Source: an uncultured Winogradskyella sp. (GTDB lineage: Bacteria > Bacteroidota > Bacteroidia > Flavobacteriales > Flavobacteriaceae). From it: 64,000 nucleotides of DNA. Under the pieces are notes generated by a model. The model did no database searches, was not told the origin of the DNA, and worked only from the letters and a program-made list of their open reading frames with translations. The stretch covers positions 161,168-225,167 of the forward strand of contig NZ_CANMJY010000005.1 in NCBI RefSeq assembly GCF_947498345.1, read 5' to 3'. A program made the translations under genes and the position numbers. Below are positions 62,805 through 64,000 of this stretch, one piece after another. How positions within the stretch are numbered: the first letter of the stretch is position 1; each line of letters starts with the position of its first letter.

Positions 62805-62876
62805 TGCAATATAGTTTCAGAGTAAGTATTTCTAAATAAGTGCTAACACGTAATTATTACGTATCACTACTTATAC
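62805..62876 (-). promoter_or_regulatory. Promoter and CGTAA/TTACG operator of the receiver-domain gene
   Basis: Operator at 62847-62876, with the perfect palindrome ACGTAATTATTACGT at 62848-62862 followed by ATCACTACTTATAC; four-base gap; CACTTATTT at 62834-62842; 20 bases; TATATTGCA at 62805-62813; 22 bases to the ATG at 62782. It overlaps the stop codon of the response regulator gene. Confidence 0.8.
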
Positions 62877-63523
62877 TATCGCGATAGAATAATGCTTCTA
62901 TTGACTAGAGCCCAGTTTGTAAGTGTATTATTTTCTTTTTTAAGGCTTAATTTTTCTATTATATTACTACGATGTTTTTCAATAGTTCTAATAGATAATG
63001 ATAATGAGTCTGCTATATCTTGATTAGAAATCTCTTGAGCAATAAGTTTTAGTATTTTTGATTCGGAAAGCGTTAATAGTTTTAAGCGCCTGAGTTCTTC
63101 GCTTGCTAGATTAATGGGTTGATCATCAATAGATTTACTAAAATATATATGACCATTTAAAACTTGGATTATACAATGTTCAATTTCAAAAAATGTGTCT
63201 TCTTTAAGCAAATACCCATCAATTTGAAATGTTTTTGCTTGTACTATATAATAAGACTCCTTATGAAATGATAAAATAATAAATTTTGTTTTAGAGCCTT
63301 TTTCTCGTGCCATTTTTATGACTTCAAAACCAGTGAGTATGGGCATATCAATATCCAACAATGCTATTTGAGGTTGTAGCTTTAGAATAACTTCTAAGGC
63401 CTGTATTCCATTACTGGCTTGCCCAATTATATTATAGCCATTTGATTGTAGCTCATCATTCAATCCTTTTAACAGCATAGGGTGATCATCTGCAATAACT
63501 AGAGTAATGTCTTTTTTATTCAT
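62876..63523 (-). CDS. NarL/LuxR-type response regulator
   Basis: A 215-aa response regulator. The receiver has the acidic pair in IADDHPMLLKG, the phosphorylated Asp in ALLDIDMPILTG, the Thr/Ser position in FIILSFH and the Lys in GYLLKED. The C-terminal HTH is LTLSESKILKLIAQEISNQD, then IADSLSLSIRTIEKHRSNII. It starts one base after the histidine kinase gene. The operator shared by the three downstream promoters is the likely target, since NarL-type proteins bind as dimers to inverted half-sites beside the -35/-33 region; this is inference. Confidence 0.9.
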   Translation of the reverse strand: MNKKDITLVIADDHPMLLKGLNDELQSNGYNIIGQASNGIQALEVILKLQPQIALLDIDMPILTGFEVIKMAREKGSKTKFIILSFHKESYYIVQAKTFQIDGYLLKEDTFFEIEHCIIQVLNGHIYFSKSIDDQPINLASEELRRLKLLTLSESKILKLIAQEISNQDIADSLSLSIRTIEKHRSNIIEKLSLKKENNTLTNWALVNRSIILSR

Positions 63524-63524
63524 A

Positions 63525-64000
63525 TTAAATGGGGATAATTAATGTCATTTTTGAGCCTTTACTAATTTCACTATATAAGTTCATTTTAGCACCAATAATT
63601 TTAGCACGTTCAAATAAGGTTTTTAAACCTAAGCTTATACTTTTTTGTTTGGTCTCAAAATCAAAACCTTTGCCATTATCGCTAATAACTACATGTATTT
63701 CTTTTAATGTTTTATTAATCTGCATTTTTACAGCCTTTGCTTCAGAGTGCTTTATAATATTGCTTAAAGTTTCTTGTATTATCCTATACAAATGTAACTC
63801 AGATTCTTTAGATAATATATTATCTAGGTTTTCTATTTCATCTGTAAAAAAGACATCTGTATTGGCATTAACACTATACACCAATGCGTTAATAGATTCC
63901 GTTAGACCTAAACGTTCGAGGTTTGAAGGATGTAGCCCTCTTGATATACTCCGTATTTCTTCTAATGTAGAGCTCGCTAAGTTTTCGGCATCTATACTAC
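63525..64000 (-). CDS. NarX/LiaS-type sensor histidine kinase, C-terminal part
   Basis: The gene continues past the right edge; a TTG at 63884 is not its start because the frame stays open and conserved upstream. Visible are the end of the HisKA_3 dimerisation region (LEEIRSISRGLHPSNLERLG) and the HATPase domain: N-box in LYRIIQETLSNIIKHSEA, G1 in VVISDNGKGFDFE, SLGLKTLFERAKIIGAKMNL as G2 region, ending GSKMTLIIPI. It would phosphorylate the response regulator encoded one base downstream. The sensor part lies outside the window. Confidence 0.88.
   Translation of the reverse strand, partial: SIDAENLASSTLEEIRSISRGLHPSNLERLGLTESINALVYSVNANTDVFFTDEIENLDNILSKESELHLYRIIQETLSNIIKHSEAKAVKMQINKTLKEIHVVISDNGKGFDFETKQKSISLGLKTLFERAKIIGAKMNLYSEISKGSKMTLIIPI

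Noticed and set aside
63525..63884. A complete 119-aa kinase-like protein starting at 63884
   Set aside because: The start would be a TTG, and the frame upstream stays open and encodes the conserved HisKA_3 region, so the gene continues beyond the edge.

Overview
The window looks like the chromosome of a marine member of the Bacteroidota, most likely Flavobacteriaceae. The DNA is AT-rich. It carries SusC/SusD pairs, many type IX secretion (T9SS) type A sorting domains, lipoproteins with a short lipobox, TAnnTTTG-like promoter boxes, and almost no Shine-Dalgarno sequences. All but one of the genes lie on the minus strand. I saw no rRNA, tRNA, CRISPR array or transposase.

Layout. (1) 1-4177 is the end of an extracellular contractile injection system (eCIS) locus: partial tail tube, tail sheath, a 279-aa unknown and a DUF4255/Pvc16-like protein, with a regulator upstream that has a degenerate receiver domain. 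(2) 4336-12905 holds accessory metabolism: a broken P-loop gene, a probable six-gene operon (serine hydrolase lipoprotein, NmrA-like SDR, DUF983, two flavodoxin-fold reductases, GNAT), a TolB/TPR/AraC regulator and a DMT permease. (3) 12931-33105 is an alginate utilisation locus. PL7 lyases (two single-domain, one with two catalytic domains), SusC/SusD and two PKD surface lipoproteins capture and cut alginate. KdgF and an SDR reductase then convert the unsaturated uronate, KdgK phosphorylates KDG and Eda splits KDPG. A MFS uronate porter and a GntR/FadR-type regulator complete the set. The palindrome TTGGTwwACCAA stands before gntR, before susC (three copies) and before the PL7 gene at 31908 (two copies), which marks a three-promoter regulon.

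(4) 33191-64000 is the most unusual part. Two paralogous cassettes each encode a giant secreted protein (3138 and 3543 aa) made of eight modules of a PKD-like domain plus BspA/DUF285 repeats, ending in dockerin-like, cohesin-like and T9SS sorting domains. Each is followed by a ~725-aa T9SS protein that starts with the same cohesin-like domain, and then by a 52-aa gene that was not in the supplied ORF set. The two 52-aa products have diverged leaders but an identical last 12 residues, and are followed by a conserved hairpin and a terminator. A transmembrane propeller/Y_Y_Y/LuxR regulator sits between the cassettes. A NarX/NarL-type two-component system lies at the right edge. Three promoters (degenerate receiver gene, giant 2, its partner) share a 30-bp CGTAA/TTACG operator at exactly the same distance from the same core promoter, so they probably form one regulon.

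Functional names rest on motif and family recognition by eye. No database search was possible.
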